Source: Agromyces ramosus (GTDB taxonomy: Bacteria > Actinomycetota > Actinomycetes > Actinomycetales > Microbacteriaceae). Taken from it: a DNA stretch of 64,000 nt. How positions within the stretch are numbered: position 1 is the stretch's first letter; each line of letters starts with the position of its first letter. The position numbers and the translations under genes are program-made. Positions 17,192 through 25,532 of the stretch are shown here, in pieces. The stretch spans positions 620,001 to 684,000 of the forward strand of contig NZ_JAUSYY010000001.1 in NCBI RefSeq assembly GCF_030817175.1, read 5' to 3'. The notes under the pieces were generated by a model. The model did not search any database. It saw only the letters and a list, made by a program, of their open reading frames with translations, and had not been told where the DNA came from.

Positions 17192-17620
17192 ATGCCGAGC
17201 GATGCGTTCCTGCAGGCGATGAACGCGATCCATCGCGCGCTCCTGGCCGTGACGCGCGGTCGAGTCGGCTGGTGGGTGGCGAGGATGCCGATCCTCGAGC
17301 TCACGGCCATGGGGCGTCGGAGTGGCAAGCGCCGCGCCACGATGCTGAGCTCGCCGTTGCAGCGCGGCGATGCCTACCTGGTCGTCGCCTCGCGTGGCGG
17401 TGACGACCGGCATCCGGCCTGGTACCTCAACCTGCTCGAGGATCCCGACGTCGAGGTGACGACGCAACACGGGACCCGGCGCATGCGGGCACGCGTGGTC
17501 GGATCCGAAGAGCGGTCGGAACTGTGGCCGCAGGTCACGAAGGATCACCCGAACTACGCCGGCTACCAGCGGAGGACGGATCGCGAGATCCCGTTGATCT
17601 GGCTCGAGCCGCTGCCGTGA
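17192..17620 (+). CDS. Ddn-like deazaflavin (F420)-dependent nitroreductase family protein
   Basis: 142 residues, the size of the Ddn/FDOR-A split-barrel family. Characteristic segments are LELTAMGRRSGKRRATMLSSPL, the F420-contacting region, and HPAWYLNLLEDPDVEVTT, then RRTDREIPLIWLEPLP at the end. Members bind cofactor F420 and reduce quinones or other acceptors at the membrane. ATG 17192 gives a family-typical N-terminus with a short amphipathic helix. No F420 biosynthesis gene is in the window. It is divergent from the DUF6325 unit. Confidence 0.88.
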   Translation: MPSDAFLQAMNAIHRALLAVTRGRVGWWVARMPILELTAMGRRSGKRRATMLSSPLQRGDAYLVVASRGGDDRHPAWYLNLLEDPDVEVTTQHGTRRMRARVVGSEERSELWPQVTKDHPNYAGYQRRTDREIPLIWLEPLP

Positions 17621-17679
17621 GGCGACTCGACGGGCGCAAGAGGAGGACGTGGCTCGTCGAGATGCCGGCGCTCAGTGCG

Positions 17680-17754
17680 TGGTGCCCCTGGAGGGACTCG
17701 AACCCCCAACCCTTTCCTTAGGACGGAACTGCTCTTCCATTGAGCTACAGAGGC
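17680..17754 (-). tRNA. tRNA-Arg (CCT)
   Basis: A cloverleaf read on the minus strand. Acceptor GCCTCTG pairs with CAGGGGC; the D arm is GCTC/GAGC; the anticodon loop is GTCCTAA, giving anticodon CCT (AGG codons); the T arm is GGGGG-TTCGAGT-CCCTC. CCA is encoded at the 3' end (17680-17682). The top of the anticodon stem shows a G-A mismatch. No integrase is adjacent. Confidence 0.93.
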
Positions 17755-17845
17755 TGACCGCACGAGTCTACCGGCTCGCGGTAGCGTGTTCAGCGGGGCG
17801 ACGAGCGCCCGGGATCGCGGCAGCGCCGCAGGGAAGAGACGAGCA

Positions 17846-18886
17846 ATGGCGACCACGGGCACGAGGTTCTGGGTGGGCGCGTCGACGACCGGCGCGCTGG
17901 GATCGCCGGCACGCGGCATCCGATCGATCGACCTGACGGCCGATGGCGAGGCGACGCTCGGCGAGCAGATCGACGTCGGCGAGAACCCCATGTATCTCGC
18001 CGTGTCGCCGGCGACCGGCGTGCTCGGCATCGTGCACGAGCGTGCCGAAGGGCTCGTCTCGACCTGGACCATCGAGGGCGATGAGCTGCGCGCGTTCGGC
18101 GCGCCGGGCACCACGGGTGCCGCCGGCCCGTGCCATCTGGCGTTCGACGAGTCGGGCGATCTGCTCTTCGCCGCGCACTACTCGGGCGGGCGGCTCTCGG
18201 TGCACCAGGTGGCTCCGGATGTCGCGGCCGACGCCGTTCTCGCCATCGACTTCACGGGCACCGGCCCGAACCCGAAGCGACAGGAGGGGGCGCACCCGCA
18301 TCAGGTCGTGATCGACTCGGCGCGCGACCGGCTGCTCGTGCCCGATCTCGGTGCCGACCGTGTGCGAGTGCTCGACCTCGCGGGGCTCCCCCGGTCGCTC
18401 GACCATTCCGATGCCGACGACATCGTGCTGCACCCCGGAGCCGGACCCCGCCATCTCGTGATCAGCGGCGACCTCGCCATCGTCGCGAACGAGCTCGATC
18501 GCACCGCGAGCATCGTCGACCTGGCGACGGGCGAGGAGGTGCGATGGTTTTCGGTGGGTGACGACGTGGAACCCCGGGGCCTCGGATGCTCCGCCATCCG
18601 CCTCACCCGAACGGGCATCGTGCTCATCGGCGACCGCGACGCCGACGCCCTCCGGGCGCTGCGGTTCGACGCCGACGCACGCACGCTCGAACTCGTTGCG
18701 ACGGTGCCGACGGGCGGGCGGCATCCGCGCGACCTGCACCTCACCCATGACGAACGCCACGTGCTCGTCGCCGACCAGGCCTCCGACTCGATCGCGGTCA
18801 TCGCCGTCGATCGCGACGGCGTGCCGACCGAGGTCGTCTCGACCGTCGCCACGCCCGCGCCGGCGTGCCTGGCTCGCGTGCCGTAA
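17846..18886 (+). CDS. beta-propeller lactonase-family protein (6-phosphogluconolactonase-like)
   Basis: 346 residues from ATG 17846, with AGGGAAGAG just upstream. Repeating propeller strands are visible: ENPMYLAVSPATGVLGIVHE, GPCHLAFDESGDLLFAAHYS, GAHPHQVVIDSARDRLLVPD, GPRHLVISGDLAIVANE and HPRDLHLTHDERHVLVADQ. The pattern and length match the YbhE/Pgl seven-bladed family, whose best-known member hydrolyses 6-phosphogluconolactone. GxxPH and GPRH loops line the substrate site. No signal peptide. The exact substrate is uncertain because many relatives are annotated only as lactonase family. Confidence 0.85.
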   Translation: MATTGTRFWVGASTTGALGSPARGIRSIDLTADGEATLGEQIDVGENPMYLAVSPATGVLGIVHERAEGLVSTWTIEGDELRAFGAPGTTGAAGPCHLAFDESGDLLFAAHYSGGRLSVHQVAPDVAADAVLAIDFTGTGPNPKRQEGAHPHQVVIDSARDRLLVPDLGADRVRVLDLAGLPRSLDHSDADDIVLHPGAGPRHLVISGDLAIVANELDRTASIVDLATGEEVRWFSVGDDVEPRGLGCSAIRLTRTGIVLIGDRDADALRALRFDADARTLELVATVPTGGRHPRDLHLTHDERHVLVADQASDSIAVIAVDRDGVPTEVVSTVATPAPACLARVP

Positions 18887-18905
18887 GGCGAACGCGGCGC
18901 GTTGC

Positions 18906-19953
18906 TCAGCCCGGCGGGTAGAGGTACAGGGCGGAGCCGGCCGGGATGGTGCGCCGGTGGTAGGAGTGGTCGGAGTTCTGGTTGTACTCCTCGATGTTCA
19001 CGCTGCCGTCGCCGTTGATCGACTGCACGTAGGCGACGTGGTTGTAGGGGAACCACGCGACCGCTCCGACGACGGGTTCGCTCGACGTGGGCCAGCCGTT
19101 CGACGCCCACGCGTCGGCCCATGCGTAGGCACTTCCGGAGGCGAGATTGCTCCAGTCCCATTTCCAGGGCGCGCTCGTGACGCCGGCGTCACGGTTCAGG
19201 CGCCACGCGACGAAGTCGACGCATTCGCGGTAGTAGTACCGGAGCGGCGAGAGCCCTCCGCCGTAGTCGTCGGGCACCTGGTCCCACCAGGGGTAGTCGT
19301 CGCCCTCGGCCTTGACCGTGTAGATGGCGTAGCTGCCCGACCCGCGAGACGCGAGCTCGGCGGCCCACGTGGCCCGCTGCGCCTCTTCGGCATCGATGCG
19401 CGCCTGCTCGATGTCGGCCTTCGTGGTCACCGAGTAGGCGTCGGCCGCTGACAGCGGCGCACCGCTCGCGAGCGCGGAGACGTCGACGTCTTGAGCCTCG
19501 GCGGCGCGACAGGCTGAACTCGCTCGACACGCCGAAGGCGTCGCCGCCGGGCATGAACGCGTAGGCGGGCAACGCGACGGTGCCGACGATCGCGGGCACC
19601 ACGAGCACGGTGGCGAACACGCGCGCGGGACCGTTGCGGCGCACGGCTCGCCGGCTCGACTGCACGGCGCGACCGAGGTCGCGCCCGCCGGCGTTGGCGG
19701 GACCGTGGGCGACGGATGCCGCGGCATCCGCTCGCTTCACCCGGCCGCGCCGCGCGCGGGTCGAGTCGGTTCGACGGCCGCGACCGTCTTCGGTCGCGCG
19801 ACGCCCAGTGCGCGAACGCTCATGGGCGTCGTTCGTCTCGTCACCGCTCAACAGCTGCACCTCCGGCACCGATCGCAGGCCGCGCAGCAGCCCGGATCGG
19901 AGTGGCTTCTCAGGTCGCGGAGCGGTGTCGGTGCTCCGGACTCGTACCACCAT
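18906..19953 (-). pseudogene. CHAP-domain peptidoglycan hydrolase, frameshifted
   Basis: Two minus-strand frames join into one protein. From ATG 19953 a ~113-residue basic region leads to a membrane/signal helix (VFATVLVVPAIVGTVALPAYAF) and ends in GVSSEFSLS. At about 19500-19508 the frame is lost. The continuation (AEAQDVDVSALASGAPLSAADAY) runs in another frame to a CHAP domain with YYRECVDFVAWRLNR (catalytic Cys) and YNHVAYVQSI (catalytic His). Deleting one C in the CGCCGCC stretch restores a continuous reading. The NlpC/P60 gene nearby has the same junction intact (ATKLTKAEAQSVEV). It is either a genuine frameshift or a sequence error. A GTGACA-18-TATGGT promoter may make the mRNA leaderless. 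Confidence 0.75.
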
Positions 19954-19984
19954 AGGGCACGCCCCGCCGCTTTGTCACGGACGA

Positions 19985-20479
19985 TCACGCCGCGGCGAGG
20001 TACTCGTTCCACTGGGGCAGCGGCCGCTCGAATCCGCGCACGACCCAGCCGCGACCGCCGGGCATCCGCGGGGTGAAGCGCAACTCCCAGCCCATCTCGG
20101 CAGGCGTGCGGTCGCTCTTCGTGTTGTTGCAGCGCAGACAGCACGCGACGAGGTTCTCCCACGTGTCCCTGCCGCCGCGCGAGCGCGGAAGCACGTGGTC
20201 GATCGTCGAGGCTGCCCTGCCGCAGTAGGCGCAGCGGTGCTCGTCTCTGCGCAGCACTCCGCGCCGGCTGACCGGGACCTGGTGCCCGCGTGGGGCTCGG
20301 ACGTAGCGGGTCAGGAGGATGACGCTCGGTCGCTCCCATGAGCCGCTCGCCGCGCACACCGGGTTGCCCTCCTCGTGGAGGATCACGGTCGCCTTCTGGT
20401 TCATCACGAGGAGAAGGGCGCGCTTGAACGAGACGACGGCGAGGGGTTCATACCCGGCATTGAGCACGAGGGTGCGCAT
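19985..20479 (-). CDS. HNH endonuclease
   Basis: 164 residues. The N-terminus MRTLVLNAGYEPLAVVSFKRAL is typical of a conserved actinobacterial HNH group. The nuclease core has two zinc-binding CxxC pairs (HRCAYCG and ACCLRCNN) around STIDHVLPRSRGGRDTWENLV, with the catalytic His in DHV and Asn in ENL. It is not within an intron or intein, and the flanks look like ordinary chromosome, so I take it as a resident gene, not a homing element. Cellular role unknown. A strong same-strand terminator sits 90 bp upstream of its start. Confidence 0.9.
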   Translation of the reverse strand: MRTLVLNAGYEPLAVVSFKRALLLVMNQKATVILHEEGNPVCAASGSWERPSVILLTRYVRAPRGHQVPVSRRGVLRRDEHRCAYCGRAASTIDHVLPRSRGGRDTWENLVACCLRCNNTKSDRTPAEMGWELRFTPRMPGGRGWVVRGFERPLPQWNEYLAAA

Positions 20480-20569
20480 CGGCTGCCTTTCGATCGGTGC
20501 TGGATGGCTTCCAGCCGCGTGAACGGAACGACGATCCGGGGGCCTCGCGGGGTGCCGGGAAACGAAAAA

Positions 20570-20596
20570 CGGGCACTGTCATCAAGACAGTGCCCG
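20570..20596 (-). terminator. Rho-independent terminator
   Basis: The stem CGGGCACTGTC/GACAGTGCCCG, 11 perfect base pairs with a 5-base loop, is followed on the minus strand by GTTTTTCG. It is the best intrinsic terminator in the window. It lies upstream of HNH on the same strand, so it ends either a short RNA or an attenuated HNH transcript. Confidence 0.85.
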
Positions 20597-20750
20597 TGGG
20601 CGCGGTGGTCGCGCTCGTCGTGCTCGGCTGACTACTGTGCCGCTGGTCGAAGAGCGCGCGCGCATCCGTGGAATGGATGCTGCGCGGCTGAACCATTGGC
20701 TTCCCCGTCCGGTGAATCGGAACGTCAGGCTACAAGGGTAAGACATGAAC

Positions 20751-20776
20751 GGCGTACCGGAAGAATCCGGCACGCC
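20751..20776 (-). terminator. hairpin after the NlpC/P60 gene
   Basis: An 11-bp stem (GGCGTGCCGGA with TCCGGTACGCC, one G-T pair) and a 4-base loop, 31 bp past the stop of the NlpC/P60 gene on its strand. No U-run follows, so it is probably a weak terminator or a 3'-end stabilising hairpin. Confidence 0.5.
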
Positions 20777-20807
20777 GCCCACGTCGCGCTCACGCGCTGT
20801 TCACCGG

Positions 20808-21668
20808 TCAGATACCGATGCGCACGATGTAGTAGTCGCTCGTCCAGATGGGCTGGATGCGAACGGATGCGCCCTCGTACGGTGCGTGCAGGATCATGCC
20901 GTTGCCGGCGTAGAAGCCATCGTGGCCGGGCATGATCACAAGGTCGCCGGGCTGGGCGTCGGCCTCGGAGATGCGGGTGCCCATCGCGCCCTGGCCGGCC
21001 GAGGAGTGCGGCATGCTGATGCCGAACTGTGCGAAGACGTACATGACGAAGCCGGAGCAGTCGAATCCGGCAGGCGTCGCCCCACCGTAGACGTAGGGCG
21101 TGCCGATGTACTGCGTCGCGACGTTGTAGACGCTCCCGAGGTCGTAGCCCGGGTAGGGCGGGTTGGCGAGGAAGTCGCCGACCGACGGGCCGCTGTACGA
21201 CGCGGCGTACGAGGTCATGGCGGACTCCGCCGCGACGCGAGCGGCCTCCGCGGCGGCTGCGGCCGCCGCTGCGTCGGCGGCGGCCTTGATCTCGGCGCCG
21301 GTGACCGCTTCGTACGCGTCGTTCGTGAGCGGAGCGGCGAGGACGTCGTCGGCGACCTCGACGGACTGCGCCTCGGCCTTGGTGAGCTTCGTCGCGTCGG
21401 TCGCGCCGTACTGCGTGCCCTCGCTACCTGGCGCGAACGCGTAGGCGGGGATGGCGAGCGTGCCGACGATGCCGGCGGCGATGGTCATGACGACCACGTT
21501 GGCGAGACCGCCCCGGCGAAGCCGGCGGGTCGATGGGAGTGGAGCCGATGAGACGGCTCCTGTGGGCTGGTGCGTGGGCGAAACGGGCGGCTTCGAAGCG
21601 ATGATCGCCTTCGTCGCGGCCCCGCGAGCGTGGTTCCTTGTAGGACGACGCCGGGAGAATCGAGCCAA
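20808..21668 (-). CDS. secreted NlpC/P60 endopeptidase
   Basis: 286 residues. Translation starts at TTG 21668: GGAGG is correctly placed eight bases upstream and no ATG is better. A basic N-terminal ~55 residues leads to a signal or anchor helix (VVVMTIAAGIVGTLAIPAYAF). A linker with KAEAQSVEVADDVLAAPL and an alanine-rich helix follow. The C-terminal NlpC/P60 domain has FDCSGFVMYVF (catalytic Cys), MPGHDGFYAG (His) and MILHAPYEG. It should cut stem-peptide bonds of peptidoglycan outside the membrane. A structured leader and a possible MtrA box lie upstream. Confidence 0.92.
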   Translation of the reverse strand: MARFSRRRPTRNHARGAATKAIIASKPPVSPTHQPTGAVSSAPLPSTRRLRRGGLANVVVMTIAAGIVGTLAIPAYAFAPGSEGTQYGATDATKLTKAEAQSVEVADDVLAAPLTNDAYEAVTGAEIKAAADAAAAAAAAEAARVAAESAMTSYAASYSGPSVGDFLANPPYPGYDLGSVYNVATQYIGTPYVYGGATPAGFDCSGFVMYVFAQFGISMPHSSAGQGAMGTRISEADAQPGDLVIMPGHDGFYAGNGMILHAPYEGASVRIQPIWTSDYYIVRIGI

Positions 21669-21805
21669 AACGTGTACCTCCGTCGCCCCGCGACATCGGA
21701 TGTCACCCCACCGGATGCGCGCAGCGGCGCTTCACGGGTACTGGATCGAGCGGTGGGCTTGGGAGGCTCTCGATCCTGGCCCTCCGACTGGCTTCGTGCC
21801 GGTGG
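21669..21805 (-). promoter_or_regulatory. structured 5' leader of the NlpC/P60 gene
   Basis: About 137 nt between the predicted transcription start and the TTG. An outer helix CCACCGG (21799-21805) with CCGGTGG (21708-21714) closes a ~98-nt domain. Inside, GGATCGAG (21769-21776) pairs with CTCGATCC (21743-21750), and a competing GGAGG/CCTCC pairing is possible. Near the ribosome site, GTCGC-GGG-GCGAC can form a hairpin. The c-di-AMP (ydaO) consensus often found before actinobacterial wall-hydrolase genes is not recognisable. Riboswitch or RNA-stability function is inference. Confidence 0.45.
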
Positions 21806-21814
21806 ACTCGACCG

Positions 21815-21855
21815 AGCGTACGCGACTCTCGCCCGAATGTCACATTCTGGTCACG
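21815..21855 (-). promoter_or_regulatory. NlpC/P60 promoter with MtrA-like box
   Basis: On the minus strand GTGACA (21838-21843) is followed after exactly 17 bp by TACGCT (21815-21820), a good sigma-A type promoter. On the plus strand GTCACA-TTCTG-GTCACG (21839-21855) is a direct repeat with 11-bp phasing that resembles MtrA boxes (tandem GTCAC units) found before wall-hydrolase genes in other actinobacteria. It overlaps the -35 and the ideR stop codon. Confidence 0.5.
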
Positions 21856-22567
21856 GTGCGGCGGCGATCGGCGTCTCTGCTGCGATGAAGAGATGACCGG
21901 CCACCTCGCTCGGCAACTCGAGCCCGCCGTCGGCTCCGTCGACCTCGACGAGCACGTAGCCGCCGGACTTGCTGAAGGTGGCGGCGGCGCCGGGCACGAC
22001 GCCCGCCTGCTTCAGTTGCAGGAGGAGTTCGGGGTCGAATTGCACGGGTTCGCCGAGGCGGCGCACCACGCCGCGCACCGGCACGTCGCTCGCGTCGACG
22101 GCCTCGACGACGTTGACGACGCCGGTCATGAACGAGTCGCTCGGCGGCAGCCCGAGCTCTTCGAGCCCCGGGATGGGATTGCCGTAGGGCGACTCCCGGG
22201 GGCTGCCGAGGATCTCGATGAGCCGGCGCTCGACCTGCTCGCTCATCACGTGCTCCCAGCGGCATGCCTCGTCGTGGACGTATTCCCAGTCGAGGCCGAT
22301 GATGTCGGAGAGCAGTCGTTCGGCGAGCCGGTGCTTGCGCATGACGTGCACGGCCTTGGATCGGCCGGCGGGGGTGAGCTCGAGGTGACGATCGCCTGAG
22401 ACGACGACGAGCCCGTCACGCTCCATGCGCGCGACCGTCTGCGAGACGGTGGGCCCCGAGTGACCGAGTCGCTCGGAGATGCGCGCACGCAACGGAACGA
22501 TGTTCTCCTCCTCGAGATCGAGGATGGTGCGGAGGTACATCTCCGTCGTGTCGATGAGATCGGTCAC
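21851..22567 (-). CDS. ideR: DtxR/IdeR-type metal-dependent repressor
   Basis: 238 residues from GTG 22567, which has GGGAGG six bases upstream. An N-terminal winged helix (HSGPTVSQTVARMERDGLV is the recognition region) is followed by the dimerisation/metal domain with HRLAERLL and EACRWEHVMSEQVERRL, holding the Cys, Glu and His of the IdeR activation site, while Met10 of TTEMYLRTI supplies the other ligand. A C-terminal SH3-like domain is present. With Fe(II) it should repress iron-uptake genes. A matching 18-bp box lies before the iron ABC operon in this window. It is divergent from serC. Confidence 0.92.
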   Translation of the reverse strand: MTDLIDTTEMYLRTILDLEEENIVPLRARISERLGHSGPTVSQTVARMERDGLVVVSGDRHLELTPAGRSKAVHVMRKHRLAERLLSDIIGLDWEYVHDEACRWEHVMSEQVERRLIEILGSPRESPYGNPIPGLEELGLPPSDSFMTGVVNVVEAVDASDVPVRGVVRRLGEPVQFDPELLLQLKQAGVVPGAAATFSKSGGYVLVEVDGADGGLELPSEVAGHLFIAAETPIAAAP

Positions 22568-22627
22568 GCGTATCCTCCCGTTGTCACAGCCCGTCTTCCA
22601 GCCTACCGGCCGCCACCCCGTCGCTAG

Positions 22628-23752
<1,125 letters not shown>

Positions 23753-23757
23753 GTCCC

Positions 23758-24024
23758 TTGCGGTTCTGGCTCAGCGAAGACGAGCGTCGGCCCGATCCCG
23801 TGCCGGCCCGGGCCGACGCCAGGAAGGCCGTCGTCGCAGGCACGGTCGTCTGGGCGCTCGCGCTCGTGTTGGGACTGATGTTCCGGGCATCGCTCATCGA
23901 CGCCGGGTTCGGATGGTTCATCCCGGCGTCGATCGCGGGCGTCGTGCTCGGCGTGCTCGGCTTCGTCGTGGTGCAGCTCAGCCGGCGGCGCTCGCGTCAG
24001 GCGGTCGGCGGCCCGAGGGGCTGA
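23758..24024 (+). CDS. DUF2530-family small membrane protein
   Basis: 88 residues. No ATG fits; TTG 23758, five bases after the serC stop, gives MRFWLSEDERRPDPVPARAD, which matches the N-terminus of DUF2530 proteins. Two membrane helices (AVVAGTVVWALALVLGLMF and WFIPASIAGVVLGVLGFVVV) and a basic tail follow. Function unknown; probable co-transcription with serC. Its 3' end overlaps the convergent DUF3027 gene by 28 bp. Confidence 0.75.
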   Translation: MRFWLSEDERRPDPVPARADARKAVVAGTVVWALALVLGLMFRASLIDAGFGWFIPASIAGVVLGVLGFVVVQLSRRRSRQAVGGPRG

Positions 24025-24773
24025 TCGGCCTCGTCGGCCCCGTCGGCATCGTCGTCGGTCGAGTCGTCGAGAGCGTCGATGTCGATCCCGTCGAACTGGT
24101 CGACCGCGTCGTCGTGATCGTCGTCGTCGAGCTCATCGTCATCGTCGTCGTCGTCGTCGTCGAGCTCATCGTCATCGTCGTCGAGCTCATCGTCGTCGTC
24201 GTCGAGGTCGTCGTCCTCGTCGAGCTCGTCGTCGTCGTCGTCGGCGTCGAACTCGTCGGACGCATCATCGACGAGGACATCGGGTGCCGCGTCGCCGACT
24301 TCTCCCGCGGCCGCGGCGATCGCCTCCTGGGCCGCCTTGTAGTCGGCCAGCCGCTCGGACCACGGCACCCATTCGGGAGCGAGGAGCGCAGCGTCACCGG
24401 GCATCAGCTCGGTCTCGACGACCGTGGCTTCGCCATCGTCGACCCGCGCGATCGTCACGCTCCAGTGCCAGCCGGGGTAGCCGCGGAGATCGGCGGCGAA
24501 GAGCAGGGTGAGCACGTGCTCGCCCTCGACGAGGTGGCCGAGGACGCCGCCGACGGTCTCGGGCGGAGTGACGTCGAGCAGTGCACGGCGTGCGAGGTCG
24601 ACCGAGGCCAGCAGTACCTCATCGGCGTCGATGACGGGTGCGGGCTCGCCGGCGTCGATGACGGGTGCGGGCTCGCCGGTCTGGGTCACGAGCGTCGCCT
24701 CGTCGGCCTGGGCGGACGCCGCCTCGTCGGCCCGGACCTCGGGCGTCGCCTCGGATTCGGGTTGCTCAGGCAT
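23997..24773 (-). CDS. DUF3027 protein with long acidic tail
   Basis: 258 residues from ATG 24773, which overlaps the stop of the cold-shock gene. The conserved part is ARRALLDVTPPETVGGVLGH, GYPGWHWSVTIARVD, and ELMPGDAALLAPEWVPWSERLADY, the DUF3027 signature. The last ~85 residues are almost all Asp and Glu (from runs of GAC/GAT). The N-terminus holds a tandem GEPAPVIDA repeat. In mycobacteria the homologue also lies near serC and cspB. Function unknown; the acidic tail may bind basic proteins or cations. Confidence 0.85.
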   Translation of the reverse strand: MPEQPESEATPEVRADEAASAQADEATLVTQTGEPAPVIDAGEPAPVIDADEVLLASVDLARRALLDVTPPETVGGVLGHLVEGEHVLTLLFAADLRGYPGWHWSVTIARVDDGEATVVETELMPGDAALLAPEWVPWSERLADYKAAQEAIAAAAGEVGDAAPDVLVDDASDEFDADDDDDELDEDDDLDDDDDELDDDDDELDDDDDDDDDELDDDDHDDAVDQFDGIDIDALDDSTDDDADGADEADQPLGPPTA

Positions 24774-25146
24774 CCAGGTCGTCAGCAACCTTGCGCAGGA
24801 CCGCAGCCACGGTGCGCGTCTTGGCCTTGTCGGGGTAGCGGCCGCGGCGGAGATCGGCGCCGATGCCGTCGAGCACCTTCACCACGTCTTCGACGATGAT
24901 CGCCATGTCGTCGGCGGGCATGCGATTGATCTTCGTGAGGCTCACGGGCGTGTCGAGCACGCGCACCGAGAGGGCCTGCGCGCCGCGCTTGCCTTCGGCG
25001 ACACCGAACTCGAGACGGCTCCCCGCACGCACGGTCGCGCCGGCGGGAAGAGCGGATGCGTGGAGGAAGACCTCCTGGCCGTCATCGGAGCTGATGAAGC
25101 CGAATCCCTTCTCCTCGTCGTAGAACTTGACCTTGCCGGTGGGCAT
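24766..25146 (-). CDS. cold-shock domain protein with C-terminal extension
   Basis: 126 residues. The first ~65 are a cold-shock OB fold with both RNP motifs (GKVKFYDEEKGFGFI and VFLHASAL). A conserved actinobacterial extension (INRMPADDMAIIVEDVVKVLDGIG, then RTVAAVLRKVADDLDA) follows and distinguishes it from short CspA proteins. It should bind single-stranded RNA or DNA. ATG 25146 is chosen because the family starts MPTGKVKFY; the ribosome site GAGG is modest. The stop overlaps the DUF3027 start. Confidence 0.9.
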   Translation of the reverse strand: MPTGKVKFYDEEKGFGFISSDDGQEVFLHASALPAGATVRAGSRLEFGVAEGKRGAQALSVRVLDTPVSLTKINRMPADDMAIIVEDVVKVLDGIGADLRRGRYPDKAKTRTVAAVLRKVADDLDA

Positions 25147-25256
25147 CGTGGGAACCTCGCTCGTGTCGCTGGGCGCGCCGAAATGGCGGGCCCGTCCAAC
25201 GCCCAGTCTAGGGCTCCGGTCAGCCGAGAGGGCGCCCACTGGCCTATTCTGGACGA

Positions 25257-25532
25257 GTGAGCGAATCCGGCCCCATCACCGACAATCGCGCCGAACGTGT
25301 CCTCGCGGCGATGTTCGCCGCCTTGGTGGGGCTGTCGATCCTCGCATTCTTCGCCCTCATGATCGGCACGGCGATCGGCGCGGCCGCCGACAACGGCTTC
25401 AGCGAGGGCATGTGGCCGTTCGTCATCATGCTGCCCTGGTTCGCGCTGCCGGCCGCGTTCCTCCTGCTGATCGCGCTCCTCATCGTCAACGGCATCCGCC
25501 GTGCCCGCGCTTCCCGAGCCGGATCGAGCTGA
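25257..25532 (+). CDS. small two- to three-TM membrane protein
   Basis: 91 residues: a short polar head MSESGPITDNRAERVLA, then hydrophobic helices (AALVGLSILAFFALMIGTAIGAA and VIMLPWFALPAAFLLLIALLIVNGI) and a basic end. A TATTCT hexamer (25245-25250) ends six bases before the GTG start, so the mRNA is probably leaderless. The family is unfamiliar to me. The next gene starts inside its 3' end. Confidence 0.65.
   Translation: MSESGPITDNRAERVLAAMFAALVGLSILAFFALMIGTAIGAAADNGFSEGMWPFVIMLPWFALPAAFLLLIALLIVNGIRRARASRAGSS

Larger units (their letters stand above)
20480..20807. other. 328-bp intergenic region with structured elements
   Basis: Between the NlpC/P60 stop and the HNH start, all read on the minus strand: a first hairpin (20751-20776) just after the NlpC gene, then a hairpin of GCATCC/GGATGC at 20659-20686, then a strong terminator at 20570-20596, then ~90 bp of HNH leader. 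A short frame from about 20696 runs through the terminator without a ribosome site. A separate small transcript ending at 20570 is possible. Confidence 0.45.

Noticed and set aside
17680..17754. tRNA-Arg as an integration site of a mobile island
   Set aside because: No integrase, no repeated tRNA 3' end and no change of composition on either side.
19985..20479. HNH gene as a homing endonuclease or mobile element
   Set aside because: Not inside an intron or intein; flanks are ordinary genes and composition matches the surroundings.
20448..20696. An 82-codon minus-strand frame across the terminator upstream of HNH
   Set aside because: No ribosome site, passes through an intrinsic terminator, and Ser/Thr/Pro/Arg composition looks random.
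21669..21805. c-di-AMP (ydaO) riboswitch before the NlpC/P60 gene
   Set aside because: Looked for the conserved core elements by eye and did not find them; kept only as an unclassified structured leader.
24100..24250. GTC-rich tract as a CRISPR or satellite repeat
   Set aside because: It is coding for the acidic tail of the DUF3027 protein; no spacer pattern.
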